Shown here: one piece after another, positions 11,341 to 23,510 of the stretch | How positions within the stretch are numbered: the stretch's first letter is position 1 | How the letters are laid out: the number at the start of each line of letters is the position of its first letter | Assembly: GCA_963281255.1 (NCBI GenBank) | Contig: OY725495.1 | Span: 2,356,001-2,420,000, forward strand | DNA: 64,000 nt | Direction of reading: 5' to 3' | Source: Aphrocallistes beatrix | Lineage: Eukaryota > Porifera > Hexactinellida > Sceptrulophora > Aphrocallistidae | Translations under genes and position numbers: made by a program | Notes under the pieces: model-generated | Databases searched by the model: none | What the model saw: only the letters and a program-made list of their open reading frames with translations | Told to the model about the DNA's origin: nothing

Positions 11341-11606
11341 GTAAGGGTGGTGTTTCCTTCCAGAACTAACTTTAAAAGTTTTCATTATTTTTCCTGAATT
11401 TTTTTGCGGAAATATTTTCGATGAGTTATCTGCAAAAATACACTTTTCGGAAGCTTAAGAGGCAAGAAAAAAATTTATTTTTCTCAGATCACCTAATTTA
11501 CAGAGGAACATTCAAGGAAACTTCAATGGCTTATGTCTCTTTTACTCAATTATTCTTGCACGAAATCGTTGAATAAAGAAAATAATAGGAATAGAATTTT
11601 GAATTT

Positions 11607-11671
11607 TAAGGTTGGCCTTTCCTATAATAGCTAACTTTTGACTTTTTCAACCGATTCATTTAATTTTTTCA
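11607..11671 (+). repeat. Short repeat shared with 30456-30520
   Basis: About 60 bp starting AAGGTTGGCCTTTCCTATAA and running through CTTTTTCAACCGATTCATTT is nearly identical at both places. It begins with TTAAGGTTGG-like bases, so it may be the end of a third related TTAA family. Confidence 0.6.
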
Positions 11672-12579
11672 GTGCAGATTTGAATCGCAGAGTTATCAGC
11701 AAAACTGCATTAATAATTAAAATATTGCAACAGATAAAAAAGTTTTTTAAAAATTTGGTGATTTTACAAGAAAGAAATCGGACACAATATACTTACAATC
11801 CTTTAAAAAACTTTTCAAATTGATTCAATAATCGATGATCTAGTAACTAATGAACAGACAGATTTTTGAAATTTTGATAATTGTTAAAAATTCACACCAA
11901 AACACCCGAGGAATTATATTTTACTATTTTAGTAATTTTGACACTATTTTTTTCATAATTCTCTTTTTATTTGTATTATCCAAAATATGTCTGTTAATTA
12001 TGTTCTACTCTTCGAGATCTATTAAAAACCGTTGAGCATTCGCCCCTATGTTGAATTTACAAAAAGTTATCACCTTTATAATTGCTGAAAAAAAGTCTCA
12101 GAAAATAGGTTTTAGAAATTATTTATATATGTACCTCAATTTCCATTAGTTTTAACTGCTTTGGAATATTAAATAAAATGCAAATATCCTTATTCGACAA
12201 CTTATAGCAGTACTTAACTTCAAAATATGGTATATCAAATTTTTATCGATCAAAAGTGTAAAAAACTGGTCATTGCTGACTGGACACCCAAAAATAACCA
12301 CATTCGATAGTGTCCGCCGGAATCCGAGATCAATAACTTCTTTGAATCATGTCAGATCATCATTTTATTACTAAATTCATGCTCCGCACTAATTTCCAGC
12401 AATTTGATATATATATTAACCATATTTGGAGAATCTTTTGGATGTCGGTGCATAGCAAAAGCCAGGAATTTTTCCACATTCCTAGCCGTTGCTAGGAACC
12501 CGCAGCCAAAGAATTTCTTCAAATATGTCCAATATATATATCAAATTGCTGGGAATTTAGTGCTGAGCACGAATTTAGC

Positions 12580-14524
12580 TTAAGGATACCGCCCTCGAAA
12601 AAACATATGATTTGCATTACAGCATACGATGAAAGTAGAGCTATAAGAGATGTTAAGCGTGGGGAGGTATCTCCATCAAGAAATACTGGCACTATCCAAA
12701 CCGTTTTTGATTCTAATTTCTAGATTTTGAGATACAGTGTCTCAAAGTCTGTTTTTTAAATTTTCCGCTAGCACATCTTAATGGTAGAAATTTAGGCACT
12801 CAATGAATTGTTTAGAACATACCAAGGAATCAAACGCTTCCAAAATCGAATCATAGATAGTCTACCATATTTGCAACTTCATAGGACCAGAAGAAAGTTA
12901 AAATGACAAATATTGTAAATTTTATCGGTGTCCGAAAAAAAAGGGCCAAAAAACGGCGAAAAATGTCTGTTTTTTTGGGGAAATCATGAATAAAATCACC
13001 GAGTTAGAATATATCCAAAAAATGGTGGTCCTACGTTCATCGCCTAATGATATGAAACAACTCTTGAAATTTTCAAACTTCTATCTCAAACCAAATTTGA
13101 GAAATAATTCTGTAAAGACGGTCAATTTTGAAATTTTAAAGTCCCGAGATATAGAGATTTTAAGTTTAGGTGTTAAGAAGAATGTAAAATGAGTTATTAA
13201 TAATGCACATAAGCATTCACAGACATTTATTCGCATCCATACTGCTGATTTAGGAATATTAAAGCCAAATATTTACCAAAAATAGCAAAAGTACCCTGAA
13301 AATCCACAAATTTCCTTGAGGCCCCTAACTCCGAATATTTTGAGATAATTGTAGATAATATTTCATATTCCTGGCATTGCGAAATATAATCTATCAGTTT
13401 AGAATGAATAAAAAGCTTCCAAAAAGTATATTAGGAAGTTAGAGCGAAAGTCTACGACTTTAGTTTCGAAGTTAGGATTTTCGAAAAATGCTACGTCATC
13501 AAATGACAAAAATTTAAAACTTAACATTCCATAGGGTGTAGTGCAATTATTATCAAAGAATCATATATGTACACTCATAAAAAGTATATTAGGAAGTGAG
13601 AACTAAGAATTTGGACTTGTATTTATAAAGATAGAGAGATATCTCTTTTTGGACCCTAAATGGGGGTTTTTGACCGAATCTGGGAGGTCCAAGGCCAGAA
13701 CTTTCAAAATAATTATCAAAAGTTCTCCAATTTTTCTGTACATATTATTAACGGCAATTGTATTCACTATTTAGCATAATAGCTAAATTTGGACACATAT
13801 TGAATGATTAGATTCGCCATTTTCTAATAGATTCAAAGTTCTCCATAGAATTTGTATTACAATTAAATCAATGATAAGTCGAGAATTATTTATTTTTTGA
13901 CAAAGGAATGGTCGAGGAACCTATATATTTTCGCATATATCCTTTTATTTAAGGATATAATATATTATATATCTACAATAGTTTTTAAGATATGACATCA
14001 GCCTCTTTCGGGACCTTAGAGGGATATTATGGCCGAACTTTACCTATAATATGCGATATCTCAAGAACAAATGGTAGGATCTGAACAAATTTTTTTTTGA
14101 AACGATCAGAATATATTTCTGACCCAGGAATCGCTAAAAATCTGAGATCAAACTTGCGATTTCCCGAGGATTATATAAATGAACTCCCTTATTGAGCTAT
14201 TCTGTTTGGATTTTATTTGCCCATTCTTTTAAATCTTTGTGTTTTATAATCTCCAAAGGTGCTAAAACAATGTTAAGGTTCATATCATTAAAAAAATATC
14301 AATAAGTTAAAAACTAATTGGTAAATGAGTTAAAATCCTCTAATAATTTTTCATTTTTTATTAACGCTAAACTTTAGGGGTTATTTCGCAAAAAAGAAAA
14401 GAAAATGCCGTCCAAATAGTGCTATCAGATGGTAGACCGATCAGTAATACAATGAAATTAGCAATAAAACATTTTGCTGTTTTTTTTTACGCCAGGCAAG
14501 ATTTTTCGAGGGCGGTATCCTTAA
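12580..14524 (+). mobile_element. TTAA1 element, complete copy (1945 bp), non-autonomous
   Basis: Bounded by TTAA at 12580-12583 and 14521-14524 and by inverted ends GGATACCGCCCTCGAAAAA. Removing it joins the flanks to GAATTTAGCTTAAAATGATG, which aligns with the uninterrupted TTAA2 sequence at 61930. The TTAA is therefore a target duplication, although TA cannot be excluded because the site is palindromic. It encodes only a 68-codon frame at 12986-13192 and no transposase. Confidence 0.9.
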
Positions 14525-15126
14525 AATGATGATCTAACATGGTACAAAGAAGTTATGGATATGAGACAAAAATATGCCCTTTTTTAGGCGACACCAGGTG
14601 GTACAAGTGGCTCTAAGTGGCGAAATATTAGCATTGAAATTCTAAAAATCAAAATTAATGTTTAGAACCCCTTTAGTGATCCTACTGAATTCGTGCTCAG
14701 CACTAGATTTCCTGCAATTTGATATATACTATATTGACCATATTTAGAGAATATTTTGGTTTCCTGTTCCTAGCAACGGCCAGGAATGTGAAAAATTCCT
14801 GGCCGTTGCTAGGCACGGTCACACAAAAATCTTTCCAATGATGGTCAATTTATATATTAAATTGCTGAAAATCTAGTGCTGAGCATGAATTCAGCATCAT
14901 AAAGATGATTGCACTGTGAAAAGAAGTTATAGATGTGGGACATTTCGCAGTAAAAATTGTCGTTTTTAGAGCGACACCAGGTGATACAAGTGGCAAATGG
15001 CGAAATATTGGGCCTGGAGTTATAAAAATCAGAATTAATCTTTAGAACCCCTATAAGGATCTAAAGAAAAGCAATTTTGGTTAATTTTACTAAAAACAAA
15101 TTCCCATGGGAAACACCACCCTTTAA

Positions 15127-15908
15127 ATGAAGAATCCTGGAATGTGATGTTCTACGTACATTCTTGATCGGGACCGCGCATAATCGAGACAGCCGCTTAA
15201 TGTGACAAATTTATCTACAAATAACTTACACTTGTACGTATGATATTAATAGGGGTTAAAATCTATAAATATAAGGGTTAATGCTATTTCTCACAAGTTG
15301 TAACATTCTAAGCTCAGAGCAACCTAGGTTGCTCGAGCTCTTTTGTGTGCCTTCAAAGTCCTCAAATAATAGGCGCCTATCTTCGCTCCTACGTTTTGGA
15401 AAACCAGGACACCAAAGGGGCGCAAATTTTACTACATAAGAGGCGCTCCAATTTAGGAAAGGGAGTAGTAATTCGGAGCGTTCCATTATTTTTTGACTTA
15501 TGAACACACACCTGAGTGGCAGTAATGGTAAAGGGAAGCGCAAAATAGATTTTTAAAATGAATGACTACAAAATAAAATATGGCAAGTAACAACAAGGGT
15601 GGGGTCATTGCCTCTATAGGTCCGCCTCCTCCCAATCCGCCCATGATGTTCTTGGGGTATATAGAATCAACAGCTTGAATTCGACTCCACTTAAACTAAA
15701 AAAATATTTTGAATTCTAGCTGACCAGAGGAGTCTGCGAAAATTTGTAAAATTATTTTCGGTTCTGTTCACCAGGTGGCGCCTTCGCGCAGTCTTGCGTC
15801 ACCCTGGAGGCGCCCCTGCATTAATTTTGCACACAACCCATCGACCTTATTTTTTAATTGTTACTTTAAATATAGATTAAATTAGTTCTCAATCTTGTTA
15901 TTTGTCAC
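15127..15908. other. Region before the ubiquilin-like gene, no gene seen
   Basis: Contains the second copy of the 140-bp repeat (15545-15700) and a short inverted motif around CACCAGGTGGCGCC and GGAGGCGCCCCTG (15770-15815). The AT-rich stretch 15840-15905 directly before the ATG could be a 5' UTR or promoter, but no TATA box or initiator can be named with confidence. Confidence 0.4.
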
Positions 15909-17018
15909 ATGGATTTTAAAGTTAACTTTGCCCCTCCTAATTCTGTCCATTTTCCACTAATTATTCGACTTCATTTGTTTTTTGATCCTTCAGTTAAGAG
16001 ATCTCCAACATCTTTACGTTATTATCATCTTCGCAATGATATATCCATTTGTTCTTTTTCCAAAAGAATTCATTTTGATCTCACAACTATCGTTGGTTTT
16101 GATATTAAATTGTTGTCTCTATACAGCCGGGGTCACCGCATGAACAACAACTCCTCCATTTCTAATTATGTATTAAATGGATATTTCTTAAAAGTTTATT
16201 GTTTAATTTCACTTTTAAAACCGTGCGTGGACAACGAATTATCCACTTTGGATATAAATCTACAACGAAACAGAACAAGTTTGCTTTCATCCCAACATTC
16301 TGTTATTCCAAATTATGATATCTCATCATTTTTGGAATATTTTCCACAATTAAATGACTTTTTAGACACACACCCAGAATTTGGGTCTGCATTATCTAGT
16401 ACAGAAATGCAGGAAATACTTTCTCAATTAGTGCAAAATCCCTCTCGTCTGGCTGATATAATGCGTCGTCACGATCAGGAGCTCCGGAATATTGAAAGTC
16501 TTCCGGGAGGATTTTCTGCTTTAGAAAGGCTTTATTCTGAAATTCAAGAACCATTGCAAGATGTTTTCGATGGGATTCTTCCTAATTTATATCTGGATCA
16601 AGATAGAAGTGATATGTTACCCACTCAAAATGCAGTAAATAGGCGTCCACTTTACAATCCCTGGAATTCTGCTTCACATAATCGTTCAGGCTTTTCAAAT
16701 CATCATCGACTACGTCCCTTAAATCAATTTAATATTGATGATCATATCAGACTTCCACGAAATTCCTTACCTGATAATCATAATCCGCATATCAGTTCAA
16801 ATAACTCACATATTTCTCAACAGGAAACTATTCAACCATATAGTAATTTCACTCCTGATTCTATTTATAATCGGGATAGAGGTACCTCAGATAGATTTAC
16901 ATCACAGCTACAAATTTTGTTTAATATGGGTTTCAGGGATAATAATCGGAATTTCGAAGCTTTGTTAGCTACAAATGGAGACATTGAGCTTGCTATACAT
17001 CTCCTATTATCTAAATAA
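15909..17018 (+). CDS. Divergent single-exon ubiquilin-like protein (369 aa)
   Basis: Ubiquilins shuttle ubiquitinated clients to the proteasome and chaperone membrane proteins in the cytosol. Residues 60-98 (LYSRGHRMNNNSSISNYVL) resemble the second half of a divergent ubiquitin-like domain. Residues 150-220 match the first STI1 pair, with NPSRLADIMRRHDQELRNIE and ESLPGGFSALERLYSEIQEP, the most conserved ubiquilin block. Residues 329-369 form a UBA domain with MGFRDNNRNFEALLATNGDI. A linker rich in Asn, Ser and His replaces the second STI1 pair, so the protein is shorter than the usual 540-620 aa. The frame is fully open without introns, and AATAAA overlaps the stop. It may be a retrogene or lineage-specific paralogue. 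Identity is secure; function is inference. Confidence 0.85.
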   Translation: MDFKVNFAPPNSVHFPLIIRLHLFFDPSVKRSPTSLRYYHLRNDISICSFSKRIHFDLTTIVGFDIKLLSLYSRGHRMNNNSSISNYVLNGYFLKVYCLISLLKPCVDNELSTLDINLQRNRTSLLSSQHSVIPNYDISSFLEYFPQLNDFLDTHPEFGSALSSTEMQEILSQLVQNPSRLADIMRRHDQELRNIESLPGGFSALERLYSEIQEPLQDVFDGILPNLYLDQDRSDMLPTQNAVNRRPLYNPWNSASHNRSGFSNHHRLRPLNQFNIDDHIRLPRNSLPDNHNPHISSNNSHISQQETIQPYSNFTPDSIYNRDRGTSDRFTSQLQILFNMGFRDNNRNFEALLATNGDIELAIHLLLSK

Positions 17019-18889
17019 ATTTGTATTATTTTTTTGTGTCTGTCAACTTTCTTAGAACCTTATGTTGTTATAACTATGATAATAATGTTATATATAATAA
17101 CTATTAATTATTGTAAAAGTTTAAATCCTAGGTTCAATATTTCATATACATTCCTACGGTATTCGTCCTCCAGCATATATTTCATTGAGTTTGTAGTAAA
17201 GTGTGTTTAGCTCGAATTTGATATCATTAACTTTAAATTAATTATCTACACAGCACGCGAAATAGTAAAAGGATGAAACGTTCAACTCAAACAAGGGAGT
17301 AGCTAGAATTGACTCACGATGGTATGCGGCGACTGGGGGCTTCCCTCAAGAAGAAATGGGAATCTTAGGTGCTCAAGCATCGTCGCGCTGTTATTTGAAA
17401 CCTGTATAGCAATAGTCAATCCACAATACTTCGTAGAATTGAGGTGACATGAGAACAAAATTACCATTAGCATATCAAAATGGGCATGACTAAATTCCAC
17501 CATAGGACTGGACCATCCTGAGAACTAAATATCTTGACCTGATCTTTCAGTCGATGTAAATATTAAGTCTTGAATTATCAACTACACTTTTAAGGGGACA
17601 TCAAATCATATGCAGTTGCCCACACTATAATACGTATCATAGCAAATAAAGGCATAAAACCAGAGTCTAATGTCTGCCTCAGGAGCCTGAATTTTTCGAA
17701 TATTTGAGCAATTGTGGTGTGGTCTAGGAAAGCTCGAGCCCCCATGAATCGGCGCCTATTGTCAGCATGAAAGGTTGTGGAGCCATGAACCTTGCCATGT
17801 AGGCCCCACCCCATTATTTATGATAATTCTTTCCAGATCCCACCAGGCATATATTCATACATTTCACACTACTATCACTTTTTTTTGACATCTGAGATAG
17901 TGATCAAGAATATTTTCTGGGGGTGCAAATTCCTCCCTGAGGGGGTAGCTAGATGAAATACAGTTAATTAAGGACATACTAGTTGCATGAGACTTCACAG
18001 TGACGGCACACAATTGCGAAACTCGTACTGCTGAATATTAAAAATGTCGTACGCGTGGAAATATATGACTAACTCATTGATTCCCTGAGGTCCTGCAAGG
18101 CCGTACCTCATCATCCTTCGGCCATTATCTCCAACTTCATTTGAACTGTACGTGAGGATTTTAAAAAGATTCAAATGAATCCAAATTTTGAAAATCGGAC
18201 AATTTTGATATTCTCCTGTATGAAACAAGGGTGGCACGACAGATAAAGCAGGTATTGCCATACCACTTTTCAGAGTGGTCTGGCATTGCCGTTCCTCATT
18301 TAAAACGGTCTGAAGGGCCTAGGGTGTGGAACGCTCTATACGGCATCCCTGGCCCACTTTTCAGAATGTCACGCTTGAGAAAATATGGCGATTATAGGAC
18401 AAGTTGAATATAAAATGTGCATAATTCAGAATTATTTAGAAAGTCCCAAAACTTGCTGGTCATATTCATTTTGGAAAATAAATATCTTCCAAAGTTTAAA
18501 CGTAATTGATTTGCTCCTTGAGAAGACTGTTAGCTATAAAATTTGTAAATTTCTGTTATATTCATTACATGATGATGATGGCGTATCCAATTAATGAGGA
18601 TTCTTTGTTTACATTTTTTTTTGTATCTTCTAATGTCAGATGTAATTACTATACAGTGTGTCATAATTAATATTTAGAATTACAAATGTTTTGATATATT
18701 AAGTTATGTATGATCTACGTAGATATATTTAATAATAGTTAATATAGTCGTATAAAGTTCCAAAATTAATATTTAATGGGATATCTGTTTTCTTTTAACC
18801 ACTCTACATCTTCGAGTCATCGATTCACAGTAGGTCTAAGGAATCCTGAGTCTGTTGATTTTTATATCTTTTCTTTCTTAACAGAAATT
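17019..18889. other. Unannotated interval, no gene recognised
   Basis: AT-rich sequence with only short unsupported frames on both strands. Two short similar phrases (CACTTTTCAGAGTGG and CACTTTTCAGAATG, 18265-18370) suggest local duplication. I could not identify a TE family or conserved coding. Confidence 0.4.
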
Positions 18890-19035
18890 GTCCTTGACCC
18901 TTTTTTTCATCAATTCTATTTTGGTCCAACCAAAGTATTTACAATTGAATTTTGAACAATGCTTTGCGAAGGATATGATATTTTATTGACACATTATCAT
19001 GTAAGAACCGCTTTACTTCTTTGGAATAGGTTAGG
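18890..19035 (-). repeat. Repeat found inverted at 63400-63535
   Basis: About 135 bp including GAAGGATATGATATTTTATT and CATTATCATGTAAGAACCGC are nearly the reverse complement of 63400-63535. In the latter orientation it could encode RFLHDNVARKYHIL and IENLW-like residues (ILWFELELMKKRA), faintly recalling a Tc1/mariner transposase C-terminus. That identity is weak. Confidence 0.5.
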
Positions 19036-19601
19036 ATCGTTGTTCATTTTAAAGAACCATTGTACTTATGAAATAGTTCTACTTAGGTCAGTAAATGAGT
19101 TTTTCATTATGTTTAAACACATACGAGAGTTCATGTTTTCAGTAAAGATGTAGGATAGGAATGTGGCCTTAAGATAGAAGGAAGTCCTCACATTGATCTT
19201 TAGCGAATGTTTTATAGTTGGCGTGAGAACTTTTTCAACCCTTTTCTCTACAATTTATTTCCCTCGTAACATCCAGATACAAGCATCTCAACTATGATAT
19301 CGTATCTATCTATAATTGGGCGTTCCATAGCCTACTCTATATAAGGCCTAACAGTAAGGCTTGAAAAGAAGACCAGGGATACACTAATGGCCGAGTGTAT
19401 TTAACCAACCACATTTTCTACATATAAAATTTAAATAATAAATAACCACAAGAACAGTCATATTTGTAAATACGTACTGAGAATTATTATTTTATTCAGG
19501 ATATTTATATTATCTAACAGAAAAGTATTCAACTAAATTATAATTTGCTTCTGAATTGCTAATATTATTGATTCTAACATTGAAAATTATTAGTATACGT
19601 A

Positions 19602-22600
19602 ATGCCCAGCAGTTGTTCGGCTCCAGGATGCAGAAGCAACTACGATTCAGATGACCGAATTCCTATATTCACGATGCCTGAAAACCCACCTGAACTCAAT
19701 GTGCGAAACATTTTCGAGATGACGATATCGAGGTTGTTCACAAGGTTCCCAACGGAAACGGAACGTTCACAAAAGTACCACGTGCTAAACCTAAGCTGAA
19801 GGATGGCGCCATTCCATGTTTTCTTCCAGGTTGTCCATCCTATTACTCTTCCAAATCAACGTCCAAACGTACACGCTTGTCATTTGAGACGAAAGAGGAA
19901 GAAATGATGAATCAGACCCTCCAGATGAGCTTGATAACTGAAGGTGAAGAGAAAGAGAAGTACAAAATCAGCAATCTCCAGGATCTAAAGGATAAGTTGT
20001 GTCTCATTTCTTTGACTCGTAATTGGTTGTTATGGCATCGTGATAGTGTTACTGCCACGTTCATTCTCCCTAATATGGTTGAGCGAAATATTTCAGTTGA
20101 TTTGTATTTGGAAGTGAATTCCTATCTAGCTACAGTGTGTTCGGAAATTATTGGCAGTAAACTTTAACTTGATGTAGTATCAAACTTGTACTTAGAAAGA
20201 GTATTATAATTTCAGGATAACTTCATTTATGTATTTTCTTACTATATTTACATCGTTTTGAGTCACACTATCATACCATGTGATTACCCAGCATCTTTTC
20301 TGAAATGCAAACTCATTCTATGTCTCAGTTTTTGTCAAAATCCCAATCACTATTTGCTATGGTATAGTAATGTTTTCTCCTATACCGCTTAATTTAGTTA
20401 TAGAAATATCTAAGTATGTACATATCTTGTAGTTGTGCAATTCTTAAGTGTTTGTTCAAAAGATTCGGCAAGATATAGGCTCTGGAAGTCAGAATTAGTG
20501 GGTGTGATTGCGCTCGCAGAGAATAACAACGTAAAAGTGGAATTTCGCCCATAAAATTCATAATTCTGAACTTAACTCGTTTAAAGTAATGGAATAACTA
20601 ATAATTAGTGCTATTTGTGGGGATTGAATACAAATACAATTATATTTTCTCAAATTCAATTTTTTTTTCTCGAGAAATTTGATTTTTGTAGGTAATCACT
20701 GACACACCCTCTAATTCTGACTTCCAGAGCCTATATCTTGCCGAATCCTTTGAACAAACACTTAAGAATTGCACAACTACAAGATATGTACATACTTAGA
20801 TATTTCTATAACTAAATTAAGCGGTATAGGAGAAAACATTACTATACCATAGCAAATAGTGATTGGGATTTTGACAAAAACTGAGACATAGAATGAGTTT
20901 GCATTTCAGAAAAGATGCTGGGTAATCACATGGTATGATAGTGTGACTCAAAACGATGTAAATATAGTAAGAAAATACATAAATGAAGTTATCCTGAAAT
21001 TATAATACTCTTTCTAAGTACAAGTTTGATACTACATCAAGTTAAAGTTTACTACCAATAATTTCCGAACACACTGTACACCGCTTGGTTTCATGGGCAA
21101 ATCATTCCACTATCTATTAATTATATTGATGATATTAGACAAATTGAATCTGTTTTACAGGAGATTACCTTGAAAACTGTATCTGACTCAAACCCTGATA
21201 AAAATAAACATTATTTGCTTATATCTCGAGCAAGAGAGCACATCAGTGAGGTTGCCAATGATTTTACACATAAGGATGAGTTTGTAAATTGTTCAGACTT
21301 GGCTAAGCTCCAATTCATCTTGTGTAAATTGGATAATACATATATTCCCAAAAACCTACGTAGGTATAATGTATTTACACAAATTATGGCCATTAAGTCT
21401 CATCTCATTTCACCTCCATGTTATGGTTATCTTCAGAGTTTAGATTGTCTCTCACTACCTCATGTACATACATTAAATCAATTGTATTCTTCCTTTGGCC
21501 TTGAGAATGATTTATGTACCTATCTCTCCAGGGCTACTTCTTCATTTACTCCACAAGAAAAAAATGTGATCGTTCAAATGGACGAAATACATGTAAAATC
21601 TGATGTGTCTTATAAAGGGGGGAAAATTATCGGACCGAGTTTAAACCCTGATGACCCAACAAGAACTGTATTCTCAGTTATGGTATCTAGCTTACATAAA
21701 AAATGGTCATGTATATCTCGTCTCTTACCTTGCGCATCTATATCTGCTGAAAAGATTTTACCTATAATCAAATCCTGTATTATCGATATTAAGCATTGTG
21801 GTTTAAAGGTGCAAGTCATTTCGACCGATAACTACCCACTGAATGTTAATCTATTTAAACTATTTTCTCCAAATGACAAATTAGAGTGTAGAGTAACTCA
21901 TCCATTAGATGAGAATAGGTTTTTGTTCCTTACTTTTGATTTTGTACATATATTGAAAAGTATACGTAATAATTGGCTAAATCAGAAAGATTTTGAGAAG
22001 ACATTCCATTTTCCAAATATAGATAACTTTGAAGTTGATTATACCAGATATCCTCTTGAGAGTTCATTAGCATCCTTCCAAGATGTAAGGCTTCTCTATC
22101 ATTCTGAAAGAGATAGTTTGGCAAAACTAGCACCACATTTAACTGTAAAAGCCTGTTTTCCATCTTGTATCGAACGACAGAATGTTAAGCTGGTGTTGAA
22201 GGTCGTAAATGAACTAACACATGCTGCTCTTGAAATCCAAAATGAAATGCGTAGCCCTGAGTATCGCAATAGTACATCTGATTTCATCAGTATACTTATT
22301 TCTCTTTGGAAAATATTCAACATTAACACTCCATTTAAGGGTATCCGTTTAAATGATAGTCTCTTAAATCCTCTGATATTGAATGATGAACGATTTTCAT
22401 TTTGAACTCGTGTCGTATTTTGGCTAGATGCCTGGTATGGTTTACCTGGCAAAACTGGAAAATTGAGCAAGCAAACATATACTAGTTTTAGACACGCCTG
22501 CATTGCTTTACCAATGATTACCAACCATTTAACTCAATCTTGTGGCTTCTCATACTTATTATCTCCTTTTTACAAACTGATCCATTAGAACACCATTTTG

Positions 22601-23328
22601 GCCTTTATCGGATGATGTCAGGTTCTAATGATCACATTTCATATCTTCAAATTCTTGAAACCGAACGTCGTCTTAAGCTTTCTAGTATTTACATCTGTTT
22701 CATGATCAGCCAAGCTCTTTCCAATCTCTACAGTCTTTTATTAAGTCTTTTTCCCCTCCCGTTGACACCAGTTTGATGACGGTATTACGATTGAACCTTT
22801 TCTGGATGGAATTGGTGATATCTCATCAATAGAATGCAGTTGCCAAATTATTAAATCCTTAGCTTTTATTGCTGGTTATTGTGTCCATAAATACCTTCAA
22901 AAATCTCAGCCATGTTATATTTGTAGTGACACTTTGACACATGAAAAAGAAGTTATTTTGGATACAAACTCACTTTCTGAGTTTAAACTCTTACAGTTAC
23001 AGATTGTGGAAGACTTAAGTATCCTTCAGAACCTGTTCTTACGTATATAGTTACCCTTTGGAAGATATTCGTTGGCATTGAAGATAATGATAAGCTGTTA
23101 CCAATGCTGGTTGATTGTCCATCCAAAAACATTTTAGTTAATCTCACTTTAAATTATATGGACGAGTGTGATAGTGATGTCTGGAAAACGAGTTGTGTTA
23201 ACTGTGACGTCTGTAGGGAGAGTATCTTACGTAAACTTATCTTCACTGCTGCTAATTGTCTTATCTCTAACAAGATTAAGAACTATAACTCGTTAATCGT
23301 TTCAAGAGTTGCCGAAAAGCGTAAATGA
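19602..23328 (+). pseudogene. P-element/THAP9-type transposase, decayed
   Basis: The N-terminus (MPSSCSAPGCRSNYDSDDRI) is the first half of a THAP zinc finger. Its last zinc ligands appear in another frame as CAKHFRDDD near 19700, with the middle of the finger deleted, followed by AIPCFLPGCPSYY. The long frame 21170-22405 holds the RNase H-like core: VIVQMDEIHVKSD (first Asp), VISTDNYPLNVNLF and FDFVHILKSIRNNW. A TGA at 22403 and a frameshift near 22550 precede the conserved DPLEHHFGLYRMMSG (22570-22620). Cys-rich C-terminal sequence runs to 23328. The deletion, stop, frameshifts and MITE leave it inactive. Confidence 0.88.
20133..21076. mobile_element. Palindromic mariner-type MITE (944 bp) inside the P-like transposase
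   Basis: The arms, about 385 bp each, are almost perfect reverse complements, starting CAGTGTGTTCGGAAATTATT at 20133 and ending as its inverse at 21076. TA flanks both sides (20131-20132, 21077-21078). The near-identity of the arms suggests recent formation or arm homogenisation. The central 180 bp are unpaired. It interrupts the transposase between its coiled-coil region and the catalytic core. Confidence 0.9.
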
Positions 23329-23439
23329 AAGAAATTTTCCTAGCTATTCGCTTCCCATCCATGCATACACCTTGTTAACCCATTTATTATATATTTGTTT
23401 GTTTGTTTTAGTTGTCAACTAGCCGAGTGACTACAATTG

Positions 23440-23510
23440 AGAGTGAGAGTGAGTGACTTCAAATGAGAGTGCGAGTGAATGATCAAGAGAGAAAGAGAGA
23501 GAGAGGTGCT
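23440..23510 (+). repeat. GAGAGT-rich simple repeat
   Basis: Purine-rich imperfect repeat with units such as GAGAGTGAGAGTGAGTGA, ending in AGAGAGAGAGAGG. It lies in the 3' non-coding part of P-like element 1. Confidence 0.7.

Larger units (their letters stand above)
11337..15126 (+). mobile_element. TTAA2 element copy, interrupted by TTAA1
   Basis: Starts at a TTAA (11337-11340) with AAGGGTGGTGTTTCCTTCC and ends with CCCATGGGAAACACCACCCT at TTAA (15123-15126), the same terminal design as the complete copy at 60963-62183. A TTAA1 element occupies 12580-14524. A block starting at 11607 also recurs at 30456, suggesting a further small insertion or a variant subfamily. Confidence 0.7.

Noticed and set aside
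12986..13192. 68-codon ORF, nearly identical at 31368-31562
   Set aside because: Conservation is no higher than in the surrounding TTAA1 sequence, there is no motif, and other copies break it. It is a by-product of the repeat.
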